From DATLFI01 sp035524895 (GTDB taxonomy: Bacteria > Acidobacteriota > Thermoanaerobaculia > Multivoradales > Multivoraceae), in NCBI GenBank assembly GCA_035524895.1, contig DATLFI010000284.1, forward strand, positions 1 through 42,954: a DNA stretch of 42,954 nucleotides, written 5' to 3'. Below the pieces are notes generated by a model. That model did no database searches, was not told where the DNA came from, and worked only from the letters and a program-made list of their open reading frames with translations. Shown here piece after piece: positions 8,747 to 16,566 of the stretch; positions within the stretch are counted from its first letter, which is position 1; each line of letters starts with the position of its first letter. The translations under genes were made by a program, and so were the position numbers.

Positions 8747-9303
8747 GGGCTCGCTCCTTCGACTGGCGAGAGGCTACCGTGCTCGAGCAGTGCGCGCTCC
8801 TCGACCGCGATGCGCAAGCGCAGCATCCACGCATTCAGCACGGTGAACAGGATCGCAGTGAGCCAAGCCGTGTGCAGCATCGGGAGGGCCGCGATCTCGA
8901 CCACCACCGCGAGATAGTTGGGGTGGCCGAGAAAGCGGTAGGGCCCGCCAGTCACGGCCGGCACGCCGGGCTCCACCAACACGCGCGTGTTCCAGCGGTC
9001 GCCGAGCGAAGACACCGCCCAGTAGCGCAGCGCCATGGTGCCCACCAGCGCCGCGCCGGAGATGGCCGCGATCGCCGGTACGAAGGGCCTCTGCAGCAGC
9101 AGGACCTCGAGCACGCAGCAGACCAGGAACGCGCCGTGGAGCACGGTCAGGATCAGGTAGTGCTCGGCACCCGCCTCGACCGCGCCGCGCCCCCGTACCG
9201 CGCGCTCGTTGCGCCGGGTCAGGCGCAGCTCGAAGAGGCGTTCCGCGACGACCGCGACGAGCACCGCGAGGTAGAGCCAGCGAGTGATGGGGAGGCTCAC
9301 CAT
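8743..9303 (-). CDS. Isoprenylcysteine carboxyl methyltransferase (ICMT)-family protein
   Basis: 186-residue integral membrane methyltransferase-like protein of the ICMT/PEMT group. Several hydrophobic helices are visible (residues ~6-20, 45-65, 70-90). The cofactor-binding signature reads 'LVEPGVPAVTGGPYRFLGHPNYLAVV', followed by a helix and the C-terminal 'RLRIAVEERALLE', where the family has its conserved 'R...EE..L' motif. Bacterial homologues encoded beside type III PKSs (SrsB of Streptomyces, BpsB of Bacillus) O-methylate alkylresorcinols or alkylpyrones using SAM. The same role is inferred here. The start is ATG at 9303, and the GTG at 9300 is also possible. Both overlap the PKS stop at 9297-9299. 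Confidence 0.85.
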   Translation of the reverse strand: MVSLPITRWLYLAVLVAVVAERLFELRLTRRNERAVRGRGAVEAGAEHYLILTVLHGAFLVCCVLEVLLLQRPFVPAIAAISGAALVGTMALRYWAVSSLGDRWNTRVLVEPGVPAVTGGPYRFLGHPNYLAVVVEIAALPMLHTAWLTAILFTVLNAWMLRLRIAVEERALLEHGSLSPVEGASP

Positions 9304-10358
9304 CGCAGGAGCACCAGCTCGGAGCAGAAGCCGGGACCCATGGCGAGCAGCAGACCGAAGCTTCCGGACGGCGGCCGCCGCTCGCTCATGGTGCGCTCGA
9401 GGACCAGCAGCACCGAGGTCGAGGACAGGTTCCCCACCTCGCGCAGCGAGCGCCAGGTCAGCTCCAGGGCGTCGGGAGGCAGCTCGAGCGCTCGCTCCAT
9501 CGCCTCGAGCACCTTCGGCCCGCCGGGGTGGCACACGAAGCTGGCGACATCACCGAGCGAGAGCCCCTGTTCCGCGAGGAACGCGTCGACATCGCGCCGC
9601 AGGTGTTGCACCACCATGTCGGGAACGTCGGCCGACAGCACCACCTTGAATCCGCTCTCGGAGATGTCCCAGCCCATCACGTGCTCGGTGTCGGGGTAGA
9701 ACGCCGACCGGGTCGCGACCACCTCGGGACCCCAGGCGTCGCCGGTCGGCCCGACCGCGGCGCCGGCGACCGCGACCGCCGCAGCGCCGTCGCCGAAGAG
9801 ACCGGACGCGACGAGGTTGGGGATCGAGAGGTCGCCGCGCTGGAGCGTCAGGGAGCACAGCTCTACCGAGAGCAGCACCGCGACCTCGTCGGGAAACGCG
9901 CGCACGTAATCGGCGCAGCGCGCGATCCCGGCCGCGCCCGCGACGCAACCGAGCCCGAAGATGGGGACCCGCTTGGTCGAGACGGGCAGACCCATGCGGT
10001 TCATCAGCCGGGCGTCGAGCGACGGCACCGAGAGGCCGGTGACCGAGACGAAGTAGAGCGCCGCGATCCGTTCGCGCTCGAGTCCGGCACGCTCGAGCGC
10101 GGCGAGGAGAGCTGCGGCACCGACCTCGAGGCCCACCCGCAGCCAGGCGGCGTTGGACTGACCGAACGTCGTGAGCCCCTGGTAGTCGTCGATCGGGAGC
10201 GCCAGGTGGCGTCCGCCTACCAGCACGTTGTGGTGGAGTTGGCGCAGGCGCTCGAGGTTGAAGTGGCGCTCCGCCCAGGCGCCCTCGAGGCGGGAGAGGA
10301 TGGTTTCCTGGTCGTAGAAGTGCTGGGGCAACGCGGAGCCCACCGACGCGATGCGCAT
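9297..10358 (-). CDS. Type III polyketide synthase (chalcone/stilbene synthase family)
   Basis: 353-residue type III PKS, a thiolase-fold enzyme that extends a starter with malonyl units and cyclises the product. The Cys-His-Asn triad is readable: Cys138 in 'FGLGCVAGA', His277 in 'VCHPGGPKV' and Asn310 in 'VGNLSST'. The C-terminal 'GPGFCSELVLLRW' is the family ending. Length and motifs match bacterial alkylresorcinol/alkylpyrone synthases better than plant-like chalcone synthases. It is the first gene of the operon and its stop overlaps the ICMT start. A 37-bp palindrome lies about 13 nt upstream of the ATG. The FAAL and ACP genes suggest a long-chain acyl-ACP starter; the product (resorcinol versus pyrone) is not predictable here. 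Confidence 0.93.
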   Translation of the reverse strand: MRIASVGSALPQHFYDQETILSRLEGAWAERHFNLERLRQLHHNVLVGGRHLALPIDDYQGLTTFGQSNAAWLRVGLEVGAAALLAALERAGLERERIAALYFVSVTGLSVPSLDARLMNRMGLPVSTKRVPIFGLGCVAGAAGIARCADYVRAFPDEVAVLLSVELCSLTLQRGDLSIPNLVASGLFGDGAAAVAVAGAAVGPTGDAWGPEVVATRSAFYPDTEHVMGWDISESGFKVVLSADVPDMVVQHLRRDVDAFLAEQGLSLGDVASFVCHPGGPKVLEAMERALELPPDALELTWRSLREVGNLSSTSVLLVLERTMSERRPPSGSFGLLLAMGPGFCSELVLLRW

Positions 10359-10370
10359 GCGGACACGCTA

Positions 10371-10407
10371 GCAGGGTCCCATGGACCCTTTGGTCCATGG
10401 ACCCTGC
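10371..10407. promoter_or_regulatory. Large palindrome between divergent operons
   Basis: The left arm 'gcagggtcccatggacc' and right arm 'ggtccatggaccctgc' pair almost perfectly, with one bulged base and a 4-nt loop. It lies between the divergent type III PKS (start 10358, minus) and radical SAM (start ~10618, plus) operons. It could be a dual-operator site, a leader hairpin for the PKS transcript, or a REP-like element. It shares the core 'ccatggaccc' with the hairpin at 1276-1306. Confidence 0.5.
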
Positions 10408-10507
10408 GGGAAGCGGCCGGGCTCCGTCCCGGCCGGGCGTTGCCTTGCGGGAGATAGCCCACCGCCGTGGGCCCGGGGGAACAAACGGCGCGTCCTCAGC
10501 GCAGGCC

Positions 10508-10567
10508 CCACGCGGCTGCGGGAGCGGCACGGCAGCAGGCAGGCCGGGGCCGCTGCGCCGCGTGGGC
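10508..10567 (+). promoter_or_regulatory. Structured leader upstream of the radical SAM gene
   Basis: The arms 'ccccacgcggc' (about 10508-10518) and 'gccgcgtggg' (about 10557-10566) are complementary, with further inner pairing ('gagcggc' with 'gccgctgc'). Together they predict a long branched hairpin about 50 nt before the radical SAM start. I cannot match it to a known riboswitch. It may simply be a GC-rich structure or an attenuator-like leader. Confidence 0.25.
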
Positions 10568-10617
10568 TCGATACACTGCTGACCCATGCTGTGGCTTTCG
10601 CCGCGGCGTCCGTCGTG

Positions 10618-11526
10618 ATGAACGAGCCCCTGCACATCCTCCAACGACCTGCCTTGCCGGCAGTGCCTGGCGCACCGAGCGTGCGTCTCGCGAGCCTCGA
10701 CGTGCTGTGGTTCCAGGTCGGCGGCACCCTCTGCAACTTGGCGTGCCGCCACTGCTTCGTCTCGTGCTCGCCGACCAACCACACCCACGAGATGCTCACG
10801 CTGGCGCAAGTGCGTCCTTACCTCGAGGAGGGTGCGCGGCTCGGGGTGAAGGAGTACTACTTCACCGGTGGCGAGCCGTTCCTCAACCCCGAGATGGAGG
10901 CGATCCTGGCAGCGACGCTCGCGGTCGGGCCGGTGACGGTCCTGACCAACGGGCTGCTGCTCGACGCGCGGCGTTGCCGAGGCCTGCGCGAGCTCTCCGA
11001 CCAGTCCAGCTACTCGCTCGACTTGCGAGTGTCGCTCGACGGCTGGGACGCTGCGTCCAACGACCCGATCCGGGGCGACGGCACCTTCGAGCGCATCCTC
11101 GCGGCGATCCTGGCGCTCCACCACGCCGGGCTCGACCCGGTGGTGACAGTGACCGAGGTCCGCTCGGATCTAGGCTCGGATGCCGGCAAGGAGCGCTTCC
11201 TCGACCTGTTGCGCTCGCGCGGGATCGCGAAGCCGCGCCTCAAGGTGCTGCCGGTGTTCCGCATCGGCGCCGAGGCAGAGCGCGCCGGCGCCTACGAGAG
11301 TTGGCAGCGCCTGCGCGGCAGCGATGCGCCGGAAGGCGGCTTCGATCACCTCCAGTGCAGCGCTTGCCGCATGGTCACGGACCAGGGCGTCTGGGTATGC
11401 CCGATTCTGGTCAACGAACCGAGCGCGCGGATGGGAGAGACTCTCGCCGATGCGCTCGGTCCGTTCGAGCTGCGACACCAGGCGTGCTGGACGTGCCACG
11501 AGTTTGGAGTGTCGTGCCGGACGTGA
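10618..11526 (+). CDS. Radical SAM protein with Cys-rich (SPASM-like) C-terminus
   Basis: 302-residue radical SAM enzyme. The [4Fe-4S]/SAM motif CxxxCxxC is 'CNLACRHC' near residue 40. 'YFTGGEPFLNP' is the GGEP SAM-binding motif, and a TIM-barrel pattern follows ('VLTNGLLLD', 'RVSLDG'). The C-terminus contributes seven further cysteines ('CSACRM', 'CPILVN', 'CWTCHEFGVSC'), consistent with an auxiliary Fe-S cluster domain. Such enzymes modify peptides or small molecules by radical chemistry. The ATG at 10618 has no clear Shine-Dalgarno sequence, and an in-frame GTG at 10591 is an alternative. It is the first gene of a five-gene plus-strand group. The substrate is unknown, and no convincing precursor peptide was found. 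Confidence 0.87.
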   Translation: MNEPLHILQRPALPAVPGAPSVRLASLDVLWFQVGGTLCNLACRHCFVSCSPTNHTHEMLTLAQVRPYLEEGARLGVKEYYFTGGEPFLNPEMEAILAATLAVGPVTVLTNGLLLDARRCRGLRELSDQSSYSLDLRVSLDGWDAASNDPIRGDGTFERILAAILALHHAGLDPVVTVTEVRSDLGSDAGKERFLDLLRSRGIAKPRLKVLPVFRIGAEAERAGAYESWQRLRGSDAPEGGFDHLQCSACRMVTDQGVWVCPILVNEPSARMGETLADALGPFELRHQACWTCHEFGVSCRT

Positions 11527-11557
11527 GGCTGCTTGCCGGGGCGGGCGGCCCAAGCTC

Positions 11558-12544
11558 ATGAGCGAGCGCGACCTCCTCACCCGCCACCGCGGGCGCGCTA
11601 CCTGGGGCGAGCGCCTGGTGCCGCTCGGCGACTTCCGCGACGCCGCGCGCCGCGCCGGGATCGAGCTGCCCGAGGGAGCTCGCGAGGCGGCGCGCGCGGG
11701 CTTCGTCGCGCCGCGCGTTGGCGGCGAAGGAACGCCCGTGGAGGGGCCGTTCGAACGGGTGGTGGTCTGCGGTGGCGTCTACAACAACCGCTTCGCGCTC
11801 GACTCGCTGCTCGAGGAGGCGGCGGCGTTCGACGCGGAAGCGATCTACTGTCTGGGAGACCTCGGCGGCTTCGGTCCGAGCCCCGAGGCGGTGCGCCCCG
11901 TGATCGAGCGCGGCGGCGTGCGCGTCGTGCAGGGCAACTACGAGGATTCGCTCGCCTCCGGAAGAGAGGACTGCAACTGTGGCTACGCCGATCCGCGCGA
12001 CAACCACTTCGCCGATCTCTCGTACCGATACACCGAAAGCAACTGCTCCGCGGCGTTCAAGGAGTGGCTCGGGAGCCACCCCAAAGAGCGCCGTGTTCGT
12101 GTGGGCACGCGCGAGCTGCTGCTGGCCCATGGCTCGCCGCGCCGGATCAACGAGTTCCTGTTCGAGTCCACGACGCCCGACGCCTACCTCGAAGTGCTGT
12201 GCCGCCAGCGGGCCTGCGACGGCATCCTGGTGACCCACACCGGCCTGCACTGGCACCGGCCCCTGCCGTCGGGGCGCGACGTGGTCAACGTCGGCGTGCT
12301 CGGCCGGCCGGCGAACGACGGCCGCCGCGAGGTCTGGTACGCGCGGCTGTCGGCCGTCGAGCGCGAAGGAGCGCCGGCGCTCGAAGTCGACCGGCGCCAG
12401 CTCGCCTACGACTGGCAGGCGCTCGCCGCCGAGATGCGGCGCGAGAGGCTGCCAGAAGAGTTCGTCGAGACGATCGAGACCGGCTGGTGGACGACCTGTC
12501 TCGAGGTCCTGCCGGCGAAAGAGCGCGCCCGCTCGAGATACTGA
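11558..12544 (+). CDS. Divergent metallophosphatase-like protein
   Basis: 328-residue protein whose middle follows the calcineurin-like (YfcE/MPP) phosphoesterase fold order. 'CLGDLGGFGPSPEAV' corresponds to motif II GD, 'VVQGNYED' to GNH(D/E), 'LLAHGSPR' to the motif IV His and 'THTGLHWHRP' to GHxH. Motif I, normally DxH, is 'VCGGVYNN', and GNH reads GNY, so several metal ligands appear to be lost or moved. A ~65-residue N-terminal extension precedes the fold, and a ~70-residue tail rich in Trp, Arg and Glu follows it. It may be a non-catalytic or altered-metal member. It lies 31 nt after the radical SAM stop, so co-transcription is likely. Confidence 0.75.
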   Translation: MSERDLLTRHRGRATWGERLVPLGDFRDAARRAGIELPEGAREAARAGFVAPRVGGEGTPVEGPFERVVVCGGVYNNRFALDSLLEEAAAFDAEAIYCLGDLGGFGPSPEAVRPVIERGGVRVVQGNYEDSLASGREDCNCGYADPRDNHFADLSYRYTESNCSAAFKEWLGSHPKERRVRVGTRELLLAHGSPRRINEFLFESTTPDAYLEVLCRQRACDGILVTHTGLHWHRPLPSGRDVVNVGVLGRPANDGRREVWYARLSAVEREGAPALEVDRRQLAYDWQALAAEMRRERLPEEFVETIETGWWTTCLEVLPAKERARSRY

Positions 12545-12688
12545 GGTGGAGACGCTGAAGGTGCGGCCGCGCGTGCCGCACGGGAGATCGCCACCACCGT
12601 GACTCCGCGGGTGGTAGATGAGAACCGGCCTTTCAGGACAGTCAGACCGGTGGAGCGAGGCAGCGAGTTGAAGATCGTGAGGCCCTGA

Positions 12689-13993
12689 GTGTCCGCCAAC
12701 CTTCCAATCGACCTCCTCATCGCCGGCGCCGGGCCGGTGGGTCTCGAAGCCGCGCTCGCCGCTGCCGAGGCAGGTCTCGAGTTCTGTCTGGTGGAGGCGG
12801 GTGATCGCGCGGGGGCCAACGTGCGGTCGTGGGGGCACGTGAGAATGTTCTCGTCGTGGGAGCTGAACGTGTCGGCGCGCATGCGGGCTGCGCTGGCTCG
12901 TGGCGGCGTCGAGGTGCCGGAAGGCGGCGCCAACCCGACCGGGGACGAGCTAGCGGCACGGCTGCTCGATCCGCTCGCCCGGCTGCCTGCCGTGGCGACG
13001 CGGCTGCGTCTCGGGCATCGCGTCGTAGCGATCGGCAAGTCGGGACTGCACAAGGCCGCCGAGATCGGCACGCCGCGCCGCGCGGCCCAGCCTTTTCGGG
13101 CGCTGGTCGATACGCCTGGTGGTGAGGCGGTGTGGCATGCGCGGGCGGTGCTCGACTGCACCGGCAACTACGAGGTGCCGCTCTGGCTGGGCGATGGCGG
13201 GGTACCGGCGCCGGGGGAGCGCGCGCAGGGATCGCGCATCGTCCGCCGCTTGCCCGACTTCGCAGCCGACCCGGAGCGCTGGTGCGGACGCACCGTGCTG
13301 CTCGCGGGCGCCGGCCACTCTGCGCAGACCGCCGCCACCGCTCTCGCTACGCTGGCCGCTCGTGCGACGACCGGGGGCCGCATACCGCCGCGAGTGATCT
13401 GGGCGCTGCGGCGCGCTCACCCCCAGATCTTGGACCAACTGCTTCCCGCCGGCGATCCCCTGCCCGAGCGCGGCGCTCTCCACGTCCGCGCGATCGCGTT
13501 GATCGAGGGGCGGCATCCCGCGGTCGAGGCGCGACTCGGCGCCACCGTCGAGTCGATGGCGGCGGCACCCGAACCGTCGCACCAGGTACTCGTACGTCTG
13601 CGTCGCGGCGACGCCGATGGATTCGAGGAGATCGCGGCCGACGAGGTCCTCGCGTTGGTCGGCACCTGCGGCGACCGCGCTCTCTATGCCGAGCTGCACG
13701 TCCACGAGTGCTACGCCACGTGCGGCCCCATCAAGCTGGCCGCGAAGCTGCTCGGCGAGGGCAACGCCGACTGCCTGGCGCAGGCCTCCGGCGACGCCGA
13801 GGAGCTGGTCAACCCCGAGCCCGGGTTCTTCGTGCTCGGCAGCAAGTCGTACGGCCGCAACAGCGCTTTCCTGATGCGCGTGGGGTACGAGCAGGTGGCT
13901 TCCGTGATGCCCCACTTGATCCAGCACCTGTCGCGGCAGAGATCCGTACCCGTACCGCCGGCTGGCGACGCGGCTGAGGCGAACGATGGGTGA
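12689..13993 (+). CDS. FAD/NAD(P)-binding flavoprotein oxidoreductase
   Basis: 434-residue two-dinucleotide-binding flavoprotein. The N-terminal FAD loop is 'IAGAGPVGLEAALAAAEAG' (residues ~10-28). It is followed by 'GANVRSWGHVRMFSSWELNV', characteristic of a thioredoxin-reductase/flavin-monooxygenase-like family. A second loop 'LLAGAGHSAQTAATAL' (~205) should bind NAD(P)H. 'VLDCTGNYEVP' is the usual ATG-like motif. Late Cys residues ('HECYATCGPIK') are notable but not arranged as a CxxC redox pair. The start is GTG at 12689, preceded by 'gagg' at about 6-nt spacing. The stop overlaps the next start by 8 nt. It probably oxidises or reduces the pathway intermediate; the substrate is unknown. 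Confidence 0.82.
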   Translation: MSANLPIDLLIAGAGPVGLEAALAAAEAGLEFCLVEAGDRAGANVRSWGHVRMFSSWELNVSARMRAALARGGVEVPEGGANPTGDELAARLLDPLARLPAVATRLRLGHRVVAIGKSGLHKAAEIGTPRRAAQPFRALVDTPGGEAVWHARAVLDCTGNYEVPLWLGDGGVPAPGERAQGSRIVRRLPDFAADPERWCGRTVLLAGAGHSAQTAATALATLAARATTGGRIPPRVIWALRRAHPQILDQLLPAGDPLPERGALHVRAIALIEGRHPAVEARLGATVESMAAAPEPSHQVLVRLRRGDADGFEEIAADEVLALVGTCGDRALYAELHVHECYATCGPIKLAAKLLGEGNADCLAQASGDAEELVNPEPGFFVLGSKSYGRNSAFLMRVGYEQVASVMPHLIQHLSRQRSVPVPPAGDAAEANDG

Positions 13994-15470
13994 GGACATC
14001 GACCGGACCGAGTTCTCTGCCGAGCACCGCGCGCTCTTCCAGCGCCGGCTCCGCGAGAACCTCGCCGCGCTCAAGGGGCTTCTCGCGCGCCCCGGATTCG
14101 GTACCGGTCCGCCGTCGATCGGGGCCGAGGTGGAGCTCTACCTGATCGGCCGAGATTCGTGTCCGCTGCCTTGCAACCAGGAGCTCCTCGCCGGAGCCGC
14201 CGATCCGCGGATCGCTCTCGAGCTCAACCGCTTCAACCTGGAGTACAACCTCACGCCGGTTCCCGCGGCCGGGCGCCCGTTCTCGAGCCTGGAGACCGAG
14301 TTGTGCGCCGCGCTGGCGTCGCTGAACCGTCACGCGGCCTCGCTGGGCGGCCGAGTGATCCCGATCGGCATCCTGCCGACCCTCCGCCGGCGCGATTTCG
14401 GGCCCGGGGCCATGACCCCGCTGCCGCGCTACGAGGCGCTCACGCGCTCGTTGCAGCGCCTGCGGGGTGAGCACTTCGCGATCCGCATCGGCGGCCCGGA
14501 GCCGGTGTCGCTCGAGGCCGACGACGTGACGCTCGAGGGCGCCAACACCTCGTTCCAGGTCCACCTCCGGGTCGAGCCGTCGGCTTTTGCGCGCACCTTC
14601 AACGCGCTGCAGCTGGTGACGCCGTTGATGCTCGCGATCTCCTGCAACGCGCCGCTCCTCTTCGGCCGGCGGCTGTGGCACGAGACCCGCGTGCCGTTGT
14701 TCAAGCTCGCGGTCGACAGCCGCGACCGTGACAGCCGCGCGCTCCACCTCCCGCCGCGGGTCCACCTGGGCACCGGCTGGGTTCGCGAGGGGGTCTACGA
14801 GCTCTACGCCGCGGCGGTCCACCTCCACGAACCGCTGTTGCCGATCCCGACCCGCGAGAACGCGATCGCTCGCCTGCGAACGGGTCGGGTGCCATCGTTG
14901 CGCGAGCTGCGGTTGCACCAGGGAACGATCTGGCCGTGGAACCGCCCGGTGTACGACCCGTCCGACGGCGGACACCTTCGCATCGAGATGCGCGCGCTGC
15001 CGGCCGGACCCAGCGCGGTGGACATGTGCGCGAGCGCGGCCTTCGGCCTTGGGCTGGCCGTGGCGCTGCGCGAGCGCATCGACGATCTGCTGCCGGCCTG
15101 CCCGTTCGCGATCGCCGAGGAGAACTTCTATCGCGCCGCGCAGCACGGGCACGAGGCGCTGCTGTTCTGGCCGGGAGCAGAGGGCGTCCTCGAGCGGCGA
15201 CCCGCGCCCGAGCTCGCCTTGGAGCTGCTGCCGGTGGCGTTGCGCGGGCTCGTGCGGCTGGGCGTCGCCCGTGCCGAGGCGGCACGCTACCTCGAGGTCG
15301 TGCGCGAACGGGTGGAGCGGCGCACCTCCGGCGCCGCTTGGCAGCTCCGCCAGCTCGACCGCCTGCAGCCGCGTCTGGGTCGCGCCGGCGCCCTGCGCAG
15401 GCTGGTCGACGGCTACGCCGAGCACGCGCTCGCCAACCGCCCGGTCAGCGAGTGGCCGGACATCCCATGA
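13986..15470 (+). CDS. GCS2-type carboxylate-amine ligase (glutamate-cysteine ligase family)
   Basis: 494-residue protein of the glutamate-cysteine ligase / YbdK-like superfamily, ATP-dependent enzymes that join a side-chain carboxylate to an amine. Visible signatures are 'IGAEVELYLIG' (metal-binding acidic strand, ~residues 45-55), 'LNRFNLEYNLTP', 'ANTSFQVHLRVEP' and 'HLRIEMRALPAGPSAVDMCAS' near residue 325. The length exceeds typical YbdK (~370) because of a C-terminal helical extension. The start overlaps the flavoprotein stop by 8 nt, and a metallo-amidohydrolase gene follows after 13 nt. The reaction could be gamma-glutamyl ligation to a small amine or thiol. Canonical glutathione synthesis is not implied, since no glutathione synthetase is nearby. 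Confidence 0.82.
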   Translation: MGEDIDRTEFSAEHRALFQRRLRENLAALKGLLARPGFGTGPPSIGAEVELYLIGRDSCPLPCNQELLAGAADPRIALELNRFNLEYNLTPVPAAGRPFSSLETELCAALASLNRHAASLGGRVIPIGILPTLRRRDFGPGAMTPLPRYEALTRSLQRLRGEHFAIRIGGPEPVSLEADDVTLEGANTSFQVHLRVEPSAFARTFNALQLVTPLMLAISCNAPLLFGRRLWHETRVPLFKLAVDSRDRDSRALHLPPRVHLGTGWVREGVYELYAAAVHLHEPLLPIPTRENAIARLRTGRVPSLRELRLHQGTIWPWNRPVYDPSDGGHLRIEMRALPAGPSAVDMCASAAFGLGLAVALRERIDDLLPACPFAIAEENFYRAAQHGHEALLFWPGAEGVLERRPAPELALELLPVALRGLVRLGVARAEAARYLEVVRERVERRTSGAAWQLRQLDRLQPRLGRAGALRRLVDGYAEHALANRPVSEWPDIP

Positions 15471-15483
15471 GCCCCGACATCCC

Positions 15484-16539
15484 ATGAACACAGGGCACCT
15501 GCGAACCCTCGAGGCGCCCGCTCCTGCGGACGTGCCCGAGGGCTTCGTCGACTTCCTGCGGGAGCTGGGCGGGCCGGTTTCGATCCGCCTCGAAGGCATC
15601 GAGCGTGGCCGCACCCGCGCGCTGACCACGCTGCTCCACGGCAACGAACCCTCCGGTGCGCGGGCGCTCCACGGCTGGCTGCGATCTGGCAAGCGGCCGC
15701 GGGTCTCGCTGACCTGCATCCTCGGGGCGGTCGATGCCGCGCTGCTCGAGCCGCGCTGCACGCATCGGTTCGCGCCGGGCGAGCGCGACCTCAATCGCTG
15801 CTTTCGAGAGCCCTTCGAGGGTGCCGAGGGGAGGCTGGCAGCTGGGATCCTGGAGGCCCTGGCGCAGGCGGAGCCCGAGTGTCTCGTCGACCTCCACAAC
15901 ACCTCGGGTGCCAGCCCTGCCTTCGCGGTCGTGGCGAGCGAGGACTCCGTGCACGAGGCCATCGCGTCGCGCTTCAGCAATCGGCTCGTGATCACCGACC
16001 TGAGGCTGGGAGCGCTGATGGAGACGACGGGCTCGCCGTTCCCCGCGGTAACCCTGGAGTGCGGAGCTGCCGGGTCGGCCGAGGCCGACGCGACAGCACG
16101 GCGGTGGCTCGATCGGTACTTCCTCGAGGACGACGTGCTGGTCGCTCCACAGGAAGGCCGGCGGCTCGAGCTGTATCACCACCCGGTGCGGCTCGAGCTG
16201 GCTGCCGGCACGCAGCTCGCCTGGGCCGAGCAGCGTCGCGATGGCGCCGACCTGACGCTGCGCCCGGATCTGGAGCGGTGGAACTTCGGCACGGCCGATC
16301 CGTCGATCCGATTGGGGTGGCTCGGGGAACGCGGCCTCGGCCCGCTCCGCGTGCGCAACGCGGACGGGGACGACGTGCTCGCCGCCTACTTCCGAGAGCA
16401 CGAGGGTCAGCTCCACCCCGCGCAAGAGCTCAAGTTCTTCATGATCACGCCGAGCCCGACGATCGCACTCAGCGATTGCCTGCTCTACGCCGCTGCCGAG
16501 CGCGAGCACGAGCGCGTCCGTGTGGGTCCGATGGTGTGA
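15484..16539 (+). CDS. AstE/AspA-family zinc amidohydrolase
   Basis: 351-residue M14-like metallo-deacylase of the succinylglutamate desuccinylase/aspartoacylase family, which cleaves N-acyl amino acids. Zinc ligands are readable as His52 and Glu55 in 'LLHGNEPSG' and His138 in 'DLHNTSG'. The substrate-binding 'GERDLNRCF' and the catalytic Glu192 in 'LECGAAG' are also present, so the active site looks complete. The C-terminal half is a family-like beta-domain. The ATG lies 13 nt after the ligase stop, in a short direct repeat ('gacatcccatga' occurs twice around 15459-15487). As partner of an amide ligase it may trim or deprotect the product. Confidence 0.85.
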   Translation: MNTGHLRTLEAPAPADVPEGFVDFLRELGGPVSIRLEGIERGRTRALTTLLHGNEPSGARALHGWLRSGKRPRVSLTCILGAVDAALLEPRCTHRFAPGERDLNRCFREPFEGAEGRLAAGILEALAQAEPECLVDLHNTSGASPAFAVVASEDSVHEAIASRFSNRLVITDLRLGALMETTGSPFPAVTLECGAAGSAEADATARRWLDRYFLEDDVLVAPQEGRRLELYHHPVRLELAAGTQLAWAEQRRDGADLTLRPDLERWNFGTADPSIRLGWLGERGLGPLRVRNADGDDVLAAYFREHEGQLHPAQELKFFMITPSPTIALSDCLLYAAAEREHERVRVGPMV

Positions 16540-16566
16540 TCTGGGCGTACGAGTCGGCTGGGCGTG

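Noticed and set aside
13986..15470. Canonical glutathione biosynthesis
   Set aside because: The ligase is GCS2-like, but no glutathione synthetase is nearby and the neighbours are radical SAM, flavin and amidohydrolase enzymes.
13809..15995. Long minus-strand frame opposite the GCS2 ligase and AstE-like genes
   Set aside because: No recognisable domain; the plus-strand genes carry complete active-site motifs.
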